This document shows positions 23,623 through 30,844 of a stretch of 39,877 nucleotides of DNA, piece after piece. Below the pieces are notes generated by a model. That model did no database searches. It was not told the origin of the DNA and saw nothing but the letters and a program-made list of their open reading frames with translations. The stretch is from positions 1-39,877 of the IMG/VR virus record IMGVR_UViG_3300027788_000027; one strand, written 5' to 3'. The translations under genes and the position numbers were made by a program. This DNA comes from a virus. Within the stretch, counting starts at the first letter, position 1, and every line of letters starts with the position of its first letter.

Positions 23623-24023
23623 GTGGCTTTACCATTTAATTTTTCTACTGTTCTAAGACCTGCAAGGCCAAGCATTGCTAACGTAAGTTCAAGCATAGCG
23701 TCTAAGGGTAACTCAGGGCTACCTAGTTCTGGTGCTACCCATTGTAGGATAGGGTTAATAACAAATGCAAACAAGAAGCCTAAGCCACATACCCACATGA
23801 GAAAGGGTCTAGCTCCTGCAACAAAGGTAGACCTGTGATTAGCCTGTACCTTCATAATCTCTGCTTGCATCATAGAGGGCTGCATAGCTAACTTCTGCTT
23901 AAGTAGTTCGCCTTGTGCTCTCTCTTCATCTGATGTAAACACATTGTCTATAATGTTACCAATGGCTTCTATAGGCTGTGCAACAGCACTACCACCACCA
24001 AATAAACTACTTAATATTCCCAT
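23619..24023 (-). CDS. Holin of the 3-TM GTA type
   Basis: 134 residues. NHRSTFVAGARPFLMWVCGL followed by GFLFAFVINPILQW is the signature of the GTA_holin_3TM family. Hydrophobic stretches lie near residues 66-98 and 107-124. The N-terminus is a short amphipathic region, MGILSSLFGGGSAVA. It would permeabilise the inner membrane late in infection and release the lysozyme encoded at 9700-10140. It lies in a cluster of small membrane proteins before the tail-tube genes. Confidence 0.85.
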   Translation of the reverse strand: MGILSSLFGGGSAVAQPIEAIGNIIDNVFTSDEERAQGELLKQKLAMQPSMMQAEIMKVQANHRSTFVAGARPFLMWVCGLGFLFAFVINPILQWVAPELGSPELPLDAMLELTLAMLGLAGLRTVEKLNGKAT

Positions 24024-24041
24024 GCTGTATTACCTCTGGCA

Positions 24042-24209
24042 TTACATATCTCCATTAAAGTATAACCAAGCAGCAAATGCACCTGCACCTATAATCCACA
24101 TTAGCTTCTTAGTCACTGATTTACCTACGGCAAGATAGAAGCGGTCATATGCCCTGTCTGCTGCTAACTCTGCTATTTCTTCTTTCTGCTTCTGAGTTAA
24201 GTTTTCCAT
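24042..24209 (-). CDS. Small membrane protein, 55 aa
   Basis: The acidic/basic helical N-terminus (MENLTQKQKEEIAELAADRA) is followed by one hydrophobic helix at residues about 36-51 (LMWIIGAGAFAAWLYF). It lies just upstream of the holin in the same operon, 2 bases after the next protein upstream. Likely a lysis accessory protein such as an antiholin or a pinholin-like peptide; this is inference from position and topology. Confidence 0.65.
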   Translation of the reverse strand: MENLTQKQKEEIAELAADRAYDRFYLAVGKSVTKKLMWIIGAGAFAAWLYFNGDM

Positions 24210-24211
24210 GC

Positions 24212-24658
24212 CTAGTAATATCCTTTAATATAGATAGCTGCACCTAACAAACTAGCTATGATAACAATAAACCCTAAGCCTACTTTTATAGCTATAGATA
24301 AATTATCTTGTAATGCTTTAGCTCTTGCTGCTCTTTGGCGTATTGCCGCTTGTTTAGTTTCTTTCAAGTCTCTAGTGTACTGGGCTTTAAACTTAAGAAA
24401 GTCTTGATACCCATGTAGACGTTGCTTGTTCAACATGAACTTAAGTTCTTCTTCCTGTCTAGCTAGTTGCTCCTTGGCTTGAAAGGCTTCTAATATATTT
24501 CCTGAGCCATTAGCCACTTGCTTCTGTATTGTCTTCTCAGCACCAAAGTATTTACCTAGGGCTGCTCCAGCATCTGCGATCTCTCTCCCGTTAGTCAAGG
24601 TAGACTTGATCACCTTAAATGCTGCATTAGCAATCGCTAATTCTGCTAACATATCCAT
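24212..24658 (-). CDS. Coiled-coil protein with C-terminal membrane anchor, 148 aa
   Basis: A long charged coiled coil spans residues about 55-120 (AKEQLARQEEELKFMLNKQR; LKETKQAAIRQRAARAKALQ). A C-terminal membrane helix follows (IAIKVGLGFIVIIASLLGAA). Tail-anchored topology differs from the usual N-terminal anchor of an i-spanin. Virion-associated roles are also possible. It lies in the small membrane protein cluster next to the holin and overlaps its upstream neighbour by 13 bases. Confidence 0.65.
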   Translation of the reverse strand: MDMLAELAIANAAFKVIKSTLTNGREIADAGAALGKYFGAEKTIQKQVANGSGNILEAFQAKEQLARQEEELKFMLNKQRLHGYQDFLKFKAQYTRDLKETKQAAIRQRAARAKALQDNLSIAIKVGLGFIVIIASLLGAAIYIKGYY

Positions 24659-24828
24659 AACCTCTTTGAATACTGATGCTCTGTAAGCTCGTAGGGAGCC
24701 ATAGGAGGCCTTATAAACCTATAGTCATACTCACGTATTACTTGAGGCTCTACGACCAGCACAGAGCCTTGTGGAGCCTGTGAGGGGCTAAAGTACGTGG
24801 GATAGACTTCCGATACAGTAGACCACAT
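24646..24828 (-). CDS. Hypothetical protein, 60 aa
   Basis: Pro- and Tyr-rich, with PSQAPQGSVLVVEPQVIREY in the first half and no membrane helix or signal peptide. It overlaps the preceding gene stop (TGATG) and the following gene by 13 bases. Unrecognised. Its place between two probable envelope proteins hints at a lysis or virion role only by association. Confidence 0.5.
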   Translation of the reverse strand: MWSTVSEVYPTYFSPSQAPQGSVLVVEPQVIREYDYRFIRPPMAPYELTEHQYSKRLWIC

Positions 24829-25055
24829 CAGATAGACCTCATATCTTTAACACAGAAAGCTGTAATAGTCTTTGTAGCTTCTATCTTAACTACCGAATAA
24901 CCTACCATAGGGCTAACCACAGGCTCGTAGCCTCCTATTGTACCTACACGTAATAACTCTTTTCTACAACCATCAAATGTTCTGTGGCTAGACATTATTG
25001 TAGGTACTTGAGGTTCACCACTGGCTAACATTGTGGCTAACACGATAGCCCACAT
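24828..25055 (-). CDS. Putative exported small protein, 75 aa
   Basis: The N-terminus MWAIVLATMLASGEPQ is hydrophobic with a small-residue stretch that could be a signal peptide. The remainder is soluble with two Cys (near residues 30 and 68) that could form a disulfide in the periplasm. It starts by TAATG overlap with the preceding gene. Its location in the membrane/lysis cluster makes an envelope role plausible, but it is not recognised as a known spanin or inhibitor. Confidence 0.55.
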   Translation of the reverse strand: MWAIVLATMLASGEPQVPTIMSSHRTFDGCRKELLRVGTIGGYEPVVSPMVGYSVVKIEATKTITAFCVKDMRSI

Positions 25056-25192
25056 TACTTCTTAGCTTTCTTATGACTTAAAGGCTTACTAGACGCAGTA
25101 TGCTTTGCACCTGTCATAACTTTACCATTAGTCTTGTGTGTCTTGCCTGTGTATGCTTTACCATTTGGTAAGTAATGTGTAACACCTTTCAT
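25055..25192 (-). CDS. Small basic protein, 45 aa
   Basis: Starts MKGVTHYLPNGKAYTGKTHK and ends in a Lys cluster (LSHKKAKK). This pattern recurs in small proteins next to phage structural genes, and its function is unknown. The start overlaps the preceding gene by 4 bases (ATGA) and the stop overlaps the next start. Highly basic, so it could bind DNA or the virion interior. Confidence 0.65.
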   Translation of the reverse strand: MKGVTHYLPNGKAYTGKTHKTNGKVMTGAKHTASSKPLSHKKAKK

Positions 25193-25338
25193 TTCTTTAC
25201 CCTCTTCTTAGCTGTCTTAGCTGCTTGTGTAAAGTCACTAGCCTTAGGTCTGCCTTTGGCTCCTTTTGGCTTCATAGTTTCACCAGAGCCAGATTTGATT
25301 CTTTTCTTCTTTGCATTAATGTTTTTGTATAGGCTCAT
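25189..25338 (-). CDS. Small basic phage protein (MSLYKNINAKKKRI family), 49 aa
   Basis: MSLYKNINAKKKRIKSGSGE and the following FTQAAKTAKKRVKK form a family I recognise across many podoviruses and other phages. The start at 25338 is set by that conserved N-terminus and by the ATGA overlap with the gene upstream; the open frame runs further to 25425 without support. Highly basic. Function unknown, usually found beside tail genes. Confidence 0.75.
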   Translation of the reverse strand: MSLYKNINAKKKRIKSGSGETMKPKGAKGRPKASDFTQAAKTAKKRVKK

Positions 25339-25658
25339 ACGATGGCCTCTCTTGCTGCTGCTCTGGCTGTAGTCACATCGGCTGGCACTGCTACTGCGGT
25401 TTCTGCATGGCGAGTGATGTACCAATCTGTAGAATTTAGATACTCAAGTGACTCAGAGTTAACCAAAGACTGAGCATTAGCTGCAATCTCTGCATCAGTG
25501 TATTGCGGTTCTGGTGTGTTACCCTCTGCAATCCATGCGAGTACGTCAGCGCAGTGACGATTAGGTCGTGAGTTAGGTACTGACATATTGCCATTGACTA
25601 ACCAGCCAGACTCTTGTGTTTTGCAGGAGGTTATCCATGCTGTGTTGTTTTCAATCAT
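25335..25658 (-). CDS. Putative tail fibre assembly protein, 107 aa
   Basis: The C-terminal segment SLEYLNSTDWYITRHAETAV followed by PADVTTARAAARE matches the end of tail fibre assembly chaperones, which read ...LN.TDWYV.R..E....IP..... It lies 2 bases downstream of a fibre-like gene, the usual place for its chaperone. It would assist trimerisation or attachment of that fibre. Confidence 0.7.
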   Translation of the reverse strand: MIENNTAWITSCKTQESGWLVNGNMSVPNSRPNRHCADVLAWIAEGNTPEPQYTDAEIAANAQSLVNSESLEYLNSTDWYITRHAETAVAVPADVTTARAAAREAIV

Positions 25659-25660
25659 AG

Positions 25661-26662
25661 TTATAGCTCCGCATCAAACACTAAGTTTACAGGGATATTT
25701 GTTCCTGTTCCTTCTATAAAATAGGGTCTTTGTGCGGTTAAACCCCCTGCCGTTGTAGCAGTTAAACCAGTTGCTTTAGTGCTAGACACAACTCCTTGAA
25801 CTGCTAACCCAGTTAACCCTGTTCCAACACTTGCGTTTGATACAGACATGTTGCTTATTGACGCTACTGTCAGGGTAGTTAAAGACCGCATAATCACAGG
25901 ATGCGCTACCATTGCATATACTGTAGTGCTGCTATTAGACAGCCCCGTAGCAATTCTGTGCGCTGATGATGGTGAATTACCTAATACAAAGCAATAGCGG
26001 TGGCAATCCGCTAGAATTTCCCCGTAGCTCCGATGCTCAAAGTCAGTGGCTACTGAGCCTAGTTCTAGTTGTACGTCTGCAATCTCAATATAATCACCAG
26101 CACTATTACAGTCTGCTTTGAACAATACAAATAAATCTCTTGTCAAATCTGTGCTACTATCTGTTAATACCCTAGTGTCTGTAATTTTCTGCCACGAGGT
26201 TGTTAAGGAAACAGTAGGAAGGGTAGTTTGAACATTGTTTGTTTCTGCCCCGCTATTATAGAACCTGTATTCACTATATAAAGTAACAGCAACATTGGCT
26301 CTAGCCCAATAGCTTTGTGTAACCGTTTTGCCTGATACAAAAGAACTAGCACTTTCTATTTTTTGGTATATATAATTTGTACTACCTGCTGAACCTGCAA
26401 CACGGGCTACATATTTTGTTGAACCATTAAAAGTACCTGTCTGCCTTGAGATTGTATTACCGCTATAATAAGTAGCCCATCTGTCGGCTGACAAATAACC
26501 GCCATACCCATCACCAGATTTCGTTGCTGTAGTACCCCTCTGCCATACATCAAACCCACCATTAATAATAAGGTTCTTACGACCAGCCCTAGCTGCGGTG
26601 TCTCCTGCTGTGATGTCTGCTGCTAGACCTGTGTAGTCCGAGTTTTCTCTTGCCTTGGTCAT
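25661..26662 (-). CDS. Receptor-binding/tail fibre protein with GGFDVWQRG motif, 333 aa
   Basis: Residues about 28-45 read RKNLIINGGFDVWQRGTT, a motif typical of phage tail and carbohydrate-binding proteins. Beta-rich domain to about residue 210, ending in DYIEIADVQLELGSVATDFE, which is characteristic of the jelly-roll ending of such modules. The rest is variable (Ser/Thr-rich). It probably binds surface glycans. It is followed by its likely assembly protein. Confidence 0.75.
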   Translation of the reverse strand: MTKARENSDYTGLAADITAGDTAARAGRKNLIINGGFDVWQRGTTATKSGDGYGGYLSADRWATYYSGNTISRQTGTFNGSTKYVARVAGSAGSTNYIYQKIESASSFVSGKTVTQSYWARANVAVTLYSEYRFYNSGAETNNVQTTLPTVSLTTSWQKITDTRVLTDSSTDLTRDLFVLFKADCNSAGDYIEIADVQLELGSVATDFEHRSYGEILADCHRYCFVLGNSPSSAHRIATGLSNSSTTVYAMVAHPVIMRSLTTLTVASISNMSVSNASVGTGLTGLAVQGVVSSTKATGLTATTAGGLTAQRPYFIEGTGTNIPVNLVFDAEL

Positions 26663-26673
26663 ACGTTATTCTC

Positions 26674-27003
26674 CTAGGGTTTCGGGTGTGCATCTTTAGC
26701 TGCTTGAATTGATGCTGTCATATCATCAGGGAAAACCCCTGCATGAAAGAGAGCATCCAACTGATCGCCAATGGACGGATAACTTCTATCATGTTTATAT
26801 TGTACTGCTGCAGCCACAGTTTCTTTTTCTGTATCTACAACTACGTTTTCACCTTCCATTTTATAATTGCCATATCTACAAAATGGTAGGTCACTGATTA
26901 TAAAGAATCCACCTGTTTTATTTTTTTCTATAAAGCTATCTTGATCGGCAACTAAAACTTCAGCAATAACTTTTACTATTCCATTTACATTTCTAACAAT
27001 CAT
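26674..27003 (-). CDS. XkdW-like tail protein, 109 aa
   Basis: The segment YPSIGDQLDALFHAGVFPDD near residues 74-93 is the core of the XkdW-type family found next to tail fibres in many phages. Probably assembles with or caps the fibre encoded just upstream at 27006-28163. Function in detail is unknown. Confidence 0.7.
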   Translation of the reverse strand: MIVRNVNGIVKVIAEVLVADQDSFIEKNKTGGFFIISDLPFCRYGNYKMEGENVVVDTEKETVAAAVQYKHDRSYPSIGDQLDALFHAGVFPDDMTASIQAAKDAHPKP

Positions 27004-27005
27004 TA

Positions 27006-28163
27006 TTATGTCTCCGTTTCAGCATATAAAGCAGTGACATCAGCTTGGATTAATGCTCTATTAAATGTTCTGATCTGGTCAAAGTAACCAGCGTTACCTG
27101 CAGTAGTTCCATCACACCTATTGCCAATTCTAATACCTTGATCCCAAGTTCTATGAGTATCTGTAGAATTCGCTGACATTACTATATGGTACCAATTCCC
27201 AGCAGTAAAGTTATATTGCCCAGTATTAAACACAGTTCCATTAATCCACATGTTACCTGTGCTACCACTGGTAGTGGTATCATTGGTCCAGTTTATATTC
27301 TGGCTGCCTCCACCAGATTGAGTATAAAGATAGCTTCTGCCACTGTTTGGCGCATCATGCCTAAAATCCACGATATATCCGTTATCAGAACCAACACAGT
27401 AGTACCATAGGCTAACTGCGTATATCTGTGGAATCCCAGCAATATCAATATATGTGCTATCACCCATAGTGTTAATGGCGTGTGATCCAAATTTATTTGT
27501 TGTTGTGAAAGAAGCCCCAGTTGAGGTAGCAGTGTAAATACCACCAGTATCATTGAGGGTATTATTTAATCTATGCAGAGAGGTTGCTGAGTTGTCTTGT
27601 AAAAAATCATATGTGGACGTGAATACCTGTGCACTGCCAGAGGAGCGCCAAGTAGAACCGTTAAACGATTTCAACACCTTGTCTGTTGTATTGTGGTAGA
27701 TGCCACCATTCACATTTGCTCCGCCAGTGTTTGCAGCAGTATCAGTGGCATATAGTGGTGGGGTAAACATCTTTGATGCTGACACTGTACCATTAAGTAT
27801 TAAGTTGCCAGTCATCGTGCCGCCAGCTAAGGGTAGCTTAGTAGCAACCTCAGTAGTGGTAGCCTTAGCAGCCAACAGCGTATCAGCCTCTGTCTTATTA
27901 TAATGATCTGCTACAGTAAACGTCTTCAAGGAGATCACAGTCACTTCATCATTCAATAGCAGTGCTACAGTGAACGTGATGCTGTTGCCGTTGGTCGCTG
28001 TGAAGTCGGTTGTGTCTGTTAGTAGTACGCCATTGACGTAGACTTCAATGAAGCTAGGTGTGTAGCTTAGACCTGTCTTTACTGTCTGTCCTGCGGTTGC
28101 TAAGAATGAGACTTTCTCTTGAGCCTTGAGACTTAATTTTGCTGATCTGCCTAGATAGCTCAT
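27006..28163 (-). CDS. Tail fibre protein with C-terminal LamG-like lectin domain, 385 aa
   Basis: The N-terminal region (VKTGLSYTPSFIEVYVNGVL and TDFTATNGNSITFTVALLLN) is a module often seen at the base of phage fibres. A coiled segment follows (HYNKTEADTLLAAKATTTEV). The last ~190 residues form a concanavalin/LamG-like sandwich ending AGYFDQIRTFNRALIQADVT, the usual closing strand-helix of LamG domains. Likely binds host surface sugars. Confidence 0.8.
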   Translation of the reverse strand: MSYLGRSAKLSLKAQEKVSFLATAGQTVKTGLSYTPSFIEVYVNGVLLTDTTDFTATNGNSITFTVALLLNDEVTVISLKTFTVADHYNKTEADTLLAAKATTTEVATKLPLAGGTMTGNLILNGTVSASKMFTPPLYATDTAANTGGANVNGGIYHNTTDKVLKSFNGSTWRSSGSAQVFTSTYDFLQDNSATSLHRLNNTLNDTGGIYTATSTGASFTTTNKFGSHAINTMGDSTYIDIAGIPQIYAVSLWYYCVGSDNGYIVDFRHDAPNSGRSYLYTQSGGGSQNINWTNDTTTSGSTGNMWINGTVFNTGQYNFTAGNWYHIVMSANSTDTHRTWDQGIRIGNRCDGTTAGNAGYFDQIRTFNRALIQADVTALYAETET

Positions 28164-28166
28164 GTC

Positions 28167-28397
28167 TTACTCCGTGGCTGGTAACAATGCTTTCAAAGCT
28201 GCTGCATCACTAGCTGCATCCATAGACACTTGCAATGCTGCATCGTTGGTACGGATGGTTGCCCTTGATGCCTCGGCTGCTTCACTCTCCGCAGGGATAG
28301 TTGCTTTGATGTCTAAGGGTGCAAAGGCTGCGTTTCGTGCGGCTCTACGAGCGTCATGGGCAATGACTTTGGCTTTGGTCATGTCAACTGTAATCAT
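28167..28397 (-). CDS. Ala-rich helical protein of the fibre cassette, 76 aa
   Basis: About one third Ala, with MTKAKVIAHDARRAARNAAF near the N-terminus and heptad-like spacing. Probably a helical accessory of a neighbouring fibre. It overlaps the XkdW-like gene upstream by 4 bases. An open frame also exists on the opposite strand (28162-28416), judged a shadow of the repeated Ala codons. Confidence 0.6.
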   Translation of the reverse strand: MITVDMTKAKVIAHDARRAARNAAFAPLDIKATIPAESEAAEASRATIRTNDAALQVSMDAASDAAALKALLPATE

Positions 28398-28684
28398 TTC
28401 GGGTACTCCTGTTTAATAGCAGCGATAGCATCTTGCCATGTGGTTGTTGAGTTGATGAGGTCGTCATAGCGCATCTCATCTTGGTTGAGTAAGTTGTACT
28501 TAGCTTTGCGTGAACGTGCGTATGCTTGGGCATCGTAGGCTGCTTGTAGCCTTGTTAACTCCGTAGTTATTTCTGCATCAGTAGGCTGAGTTTGATCTGT
28601 GTCGTGCCATTCAATCTCCCCATCTCTGATAACTAATTGTGCGTTAGGTCGTAGGCTCATTATTGCTGTCATTGTATCAATCAT
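28394..28684 (-). CDS. Fibre-associated small protein, 96 aa
   Basis: Starts MIDTMTAIMSLRPNAQLVIR, then EIEWHDTDQTQPTDAEITTE, a pattern typical of small proteins accompanying phage tail fibres (XkdW/tail assembly-like). A helical C-terminus (TTTWQDAIAAIKQEYP). Overlaps neighbours by 4 bases on both sides. Confidence 0.65.
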   Translation of the reverse strand: MIDTMTAIMSLRPNAQLVIRDGEIEWHDTDQTQPTDAEITTELTRLQAAYDAQAYARSRKAKYNLLNQDEMRYDDLINSTTTWQDAIAAIKQEYPK

Positions 28685-29136
28685 GGTTCTATCTCCATTA
28701 CTACCATGTTATCCGTTCCACCATTGAGGTTTGTTTTCGCCTCGCCATATTCTGCCTCCAAAGTAAGTTTGTATGTTACTGCACCTGCTGCGCCAGTATC
28801 TACAGCCCTTGGAGTCATATTTACAGAACCAGCATTGTCGGAGGCAGCAACATTACTTCTAGTAAAATACCTATCAATCTGCAGTTGAGTAGTATCTCTA
28901 TATAGTCTACATTTCCAACCGTGGTCATCACCATCCTCATTAACCTGCACATTTAATGATGCTGTTATAATAACTTTAGACGTTGCAGAAATCTTTGTGT
29001 AACTGAAACTATGTACTGTGGTAGGTGTAGCACTTGTAGTAGTGATAGTAGTATTAAAAGTTGAGATATGAGAACCTAGTAACTTGACACTCTCATCCGT
29101 ATCAAAGTTATCATCACCTCGTATTACTGTAGCCAT
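28681..29136 (-). CDS. Beta-rich virion/fibre protein, 151 aa
   Basis: Thr/Ser-rich beta protein (FNTTITTTSATPTTVHSFSY; SKVIITASLNVQVNEDGDDH) with a jelly-roll look. It ends TYKLTLEAEYGEAKTNLNGG...MVVMEIEP, resembling spike head domains. No close family recognised. Part of the contiguous fibre cassette, overlapping the next gene start by 4 bases. Confidence 0.6.
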   Translation of the reverse strand: MATVIRGDDNFDTDESVKLLGSHISTFNTTITTTSATPTTVHSFSYTKISATSKVIITASLNVQVNEDGDDHGWKCRLYRDTTQLQIDRYFTRSNVAASDNAGSVNMTPRAVDTGAAGAVTYKLTLEAEYGEAKTNLNGGTDNMVVMEIEP

Positions 29137-29348
29137 TATGCACCCACTCCATCGGTCAACGTAGCCTCATCAACTGACCACGCATTGCGAAATGTGCGGT
29201 CTGAGGGTACAACTGAGTCGTCCACAATTTTAAACTTCAATCCCGTTGGTACGTCTTTTAAAGCAGTCTGTGCGTCAGTTAAGGAACAGTTCGCTGCTGG
29301 TGTTATTACGGCTACACTGCCGTCTGTTTGTTGGTATATGATTTTCAT
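29136..29348 (-). CDS. Small fibre-cassette protein, 70 aa
   Basis: Starts MKIIYQQTDGSVAVITPAAN and contains VVPSDRTFRNAWSVDEATLT, a motif common in short proteins next to phage fibres and in tail assembly-like proteins. Its stop overlaps the next start by 1 base. Likely an assembly factor or connector. Confidence 0.65.
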   Translation of the reverse strand: MKIIYQQTDGSVAVITPAANCSLTDAQTALKDVPTGLKFKIVDDSVVPSDRTFRNAWSVDEATLTDGVGA

Positions 29349-29363
29349 TCGTTTGTTCCTTTG

Positions 29364-29750
29364 TTATGAGCCAAAAACTATAAATGATAGGTAATTACTA
29401 TCTACAATACCGCTTTCAGTGTTTGTGTTGCGAACTCCAAAACTTGTGGTTGACCTAGCACCTTGGTTAGAGTCATACATAAGATGAGCAGATGTTGTGT
29501 TTTGACCATCACCTCCACCTACGATGGAATAGTTGTTGTTATTTAGGGCTGTCGCTATGTTGGCCCGATAGTAGCCAGTTCCCTGATCCGAAATGCTACT
29601 TATATTATAGCTATCATGGATACTCACAGTTCCACTACCATTAAACGCACACCAGACCTTAGCCATGCGCTTATCTAACGCTGGAATAGCTGGAGGATTA
29701 GTTGTGGTTCCGTCTGAGTGCAGGAGGGTGTTTGCTTTGATTGTTGACAT
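29364..29750 (-). CDS. Short tail-spike-like protein A, 128 aa
   Basis: Begins MSTIKANTLLHSDGTTTNPP, a frequent opening of marine phage fibre proteins. Then AKVWCAFNGSGTVSIHDSYN and GTGYYRANIATALNNNNYSI, which align with the neighbouring protein at 29752-30153. The two appear to be tandem paralogues. Probably a receptor-binding domain with a small compact beta fold. Confidence 0.7.
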   Translation of the reverse strand: MSTIKANTLLHSDGTTTNPPAIPALDKRMAKVWCAFNGSGTVSIHDSYNISSISDQGTGYYRANIATALNNNNYSIVGGGDGQNTTSAHLMYDSNQGARSTTSFGVRNTNTESGIVDSNYLSFIVFGS

Positions 29751-29751
29751 G

Positions 29752-30153
29752 TTATTGGCCTCCCATGACTATTGCATTTACATTTTCGTGGTCAATATTT
29801 GCTATTGGGCTTGCCCCACTACTACCTCTAATGTTAAAAGAAGTGGTAGTCATTCCTGTGATTTCCCCGCTACCTCCCCACAATAAAGAATCTAATTGGC
29901 ACTGACCCGAAGTAGTGTTTGCACCTGTACCTGTTACAGAAATAGCGTAATTAGTATTGGCAAGGGTAATAGATAAATTGACTCTGTACTGACCCACTGC
30001 ATTATCTGTAAGGCTACTCACGTTTTCGCTGCCTCGTATAGAAACTGCACTGCCATCAAAGTTTACCCAAGCTGTCGGTATTAGCTGCTGACTCTTTACA
30101 GTAGGTATGCCACCCGTGACGTTTGTTAAATCGTTTGCTTTGACTGTACTCAT
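29752..30153 (-). CDS. Short tail-spike-like protein B, 133 aa (paralogue of A)
   Basis: Same architecture as the next gene: MSTVKAND opening, then AWVNFDGSAVSIRGSENVSS and VGQYRVNLSITLANTNYAIS. The start at 30153 is set by ATGA overlap with the upstream stop; the frame extends to a GTG at 30165. Adjacent diverged paralogues suggest duplication to bind different receptors or to build a heteromeric tip. Confidence 0.7.
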   Translation of the reverse strand: MSTVKANDLTNVTGGIPTVKSQQLIPTAWVNFDGSAVSIRGSENVSSLTDNAVGQYRVNLSITLANTNYAISVTGTGANTTSGQCQLDSLLWGGSGEITGMTTTSFNIRGSSGASPIANIDHENVNAIVMGGQ

Positions 30154-30509
30154 AAGACCACCCACGTACTTCCAGAGGCTACTGTTACTGTGTACCCTGA
30201 GTTAACTGTTATTGGCCCTATGGTCATACCATTCTCAGTACCAGCGAATGTAATGTTCTCTGCTATGACTTTGGCGTTGGTGCGAATAACGCTGTTGGTT
30301 CCAAGTGATGGGCCTCCGAGAGCAACGGCAGAGTTAATCTTTGCTGCTGTGACTGAACCATCTGTTATCTTTGCTGTAGTGACTGCATTGTCTACAATCT
30401 TAGCTGTAGTGACTGCGTTGTCTACAACCTTGGCTGTAGTGACTGAACCATCTTTTAGTTCACTTGTACCAACAGATTCAAATGGACTGACGTTACCTAT
30501 GTAAGGCAT
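30150..30509 (-). CDS. Repeat-containing fibre protein, 119 aa
   Basis: Starts MPYIGNVSPFESVGTSELKD followed by about four decapeptide repeats of the type VTTAKIVDNA, then a beta domain ending TVTVASGSTWVVL. Such repeats form the shaft of marine phage fibres. At DNA level the repeats are 30 bp long (30373-30445). Confidence 0.75.
   Translation of the reverse strand: MPYIGNVSPFESVGTSELKDGSVTTAKVVDNAVTTAKIVDNAVTTAKITDGSVTAAKINSAVALGGPSLGTNSVIRTNAKVIAENITFAGTENGMTIGPITVNSGYTVTVASGSTWVVL
30373..30445. repeat. 30-bp tandem repeats in a fibre gene
   Basis: GCTGTAGTGACTG recurs at 30373, 30403 and 30433, exactly 30 bp apart, encoding the VTTAKIVDNA decapeptides. In-frame unit gain or loss could change shaft length. 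Confidence 0.8.
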
Positions 30510-30518
30510 ATGCTACTC

Positions 30519-30842
30519 CTATGCAATCTCAAGAATACTAGCGAACACTTCTAAGTCTCCAGCAACTGACGCTGTAAGTCCTAAGATGTCTCCAGCTTCT
30601 AAGTTGATCGGCTTATCCATTAGTAAGGTAGCGTCTGCTGGTACAGGGACAGTCTTACAGATGTGGCGGTAGGTTGTGCCTCCGTCTACTGTAACCTCAA
30701 CAGTTACATCTGCGTCATTGACACCATCAATATTAGAGATGTACAGTGCGTGAATGACAGACTGTGTAGATGATGGTGCTGTATATAAAGTAGTGCGTGA
30801 TGTGCCTATAGCAACACCAGCATTTTTAAATGTATTAGCCAT
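30519..30842 (-). CDS. Small beta-rich virion protein, 107 aa
   Basis: Starts MANTFKNAGVAIGTSRTTLY and contains HALYISNIDGVNDADVTVEV and GDILGLTASVAGDLEV. This is a beta-sandwich-like protein that I recognise as recurrent in marine podovirus structural clusters, generally described as a virion protein of unknown role. Lies between the shaft-repeat protein and the Ala/Ser-rich fibre. Confidence 0.65.
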   Translation of the reverse strand: MANTFKNAGVAIGTSRTTLYTAPSSTQSVIHALYISNIDGVNDADVTVEVTVDGGTTYRHICKTVPVPADATLLMDKPINLEAGDILGLTASVAGDLEVFASILEIA

Positions 30843-30844
30843 TG

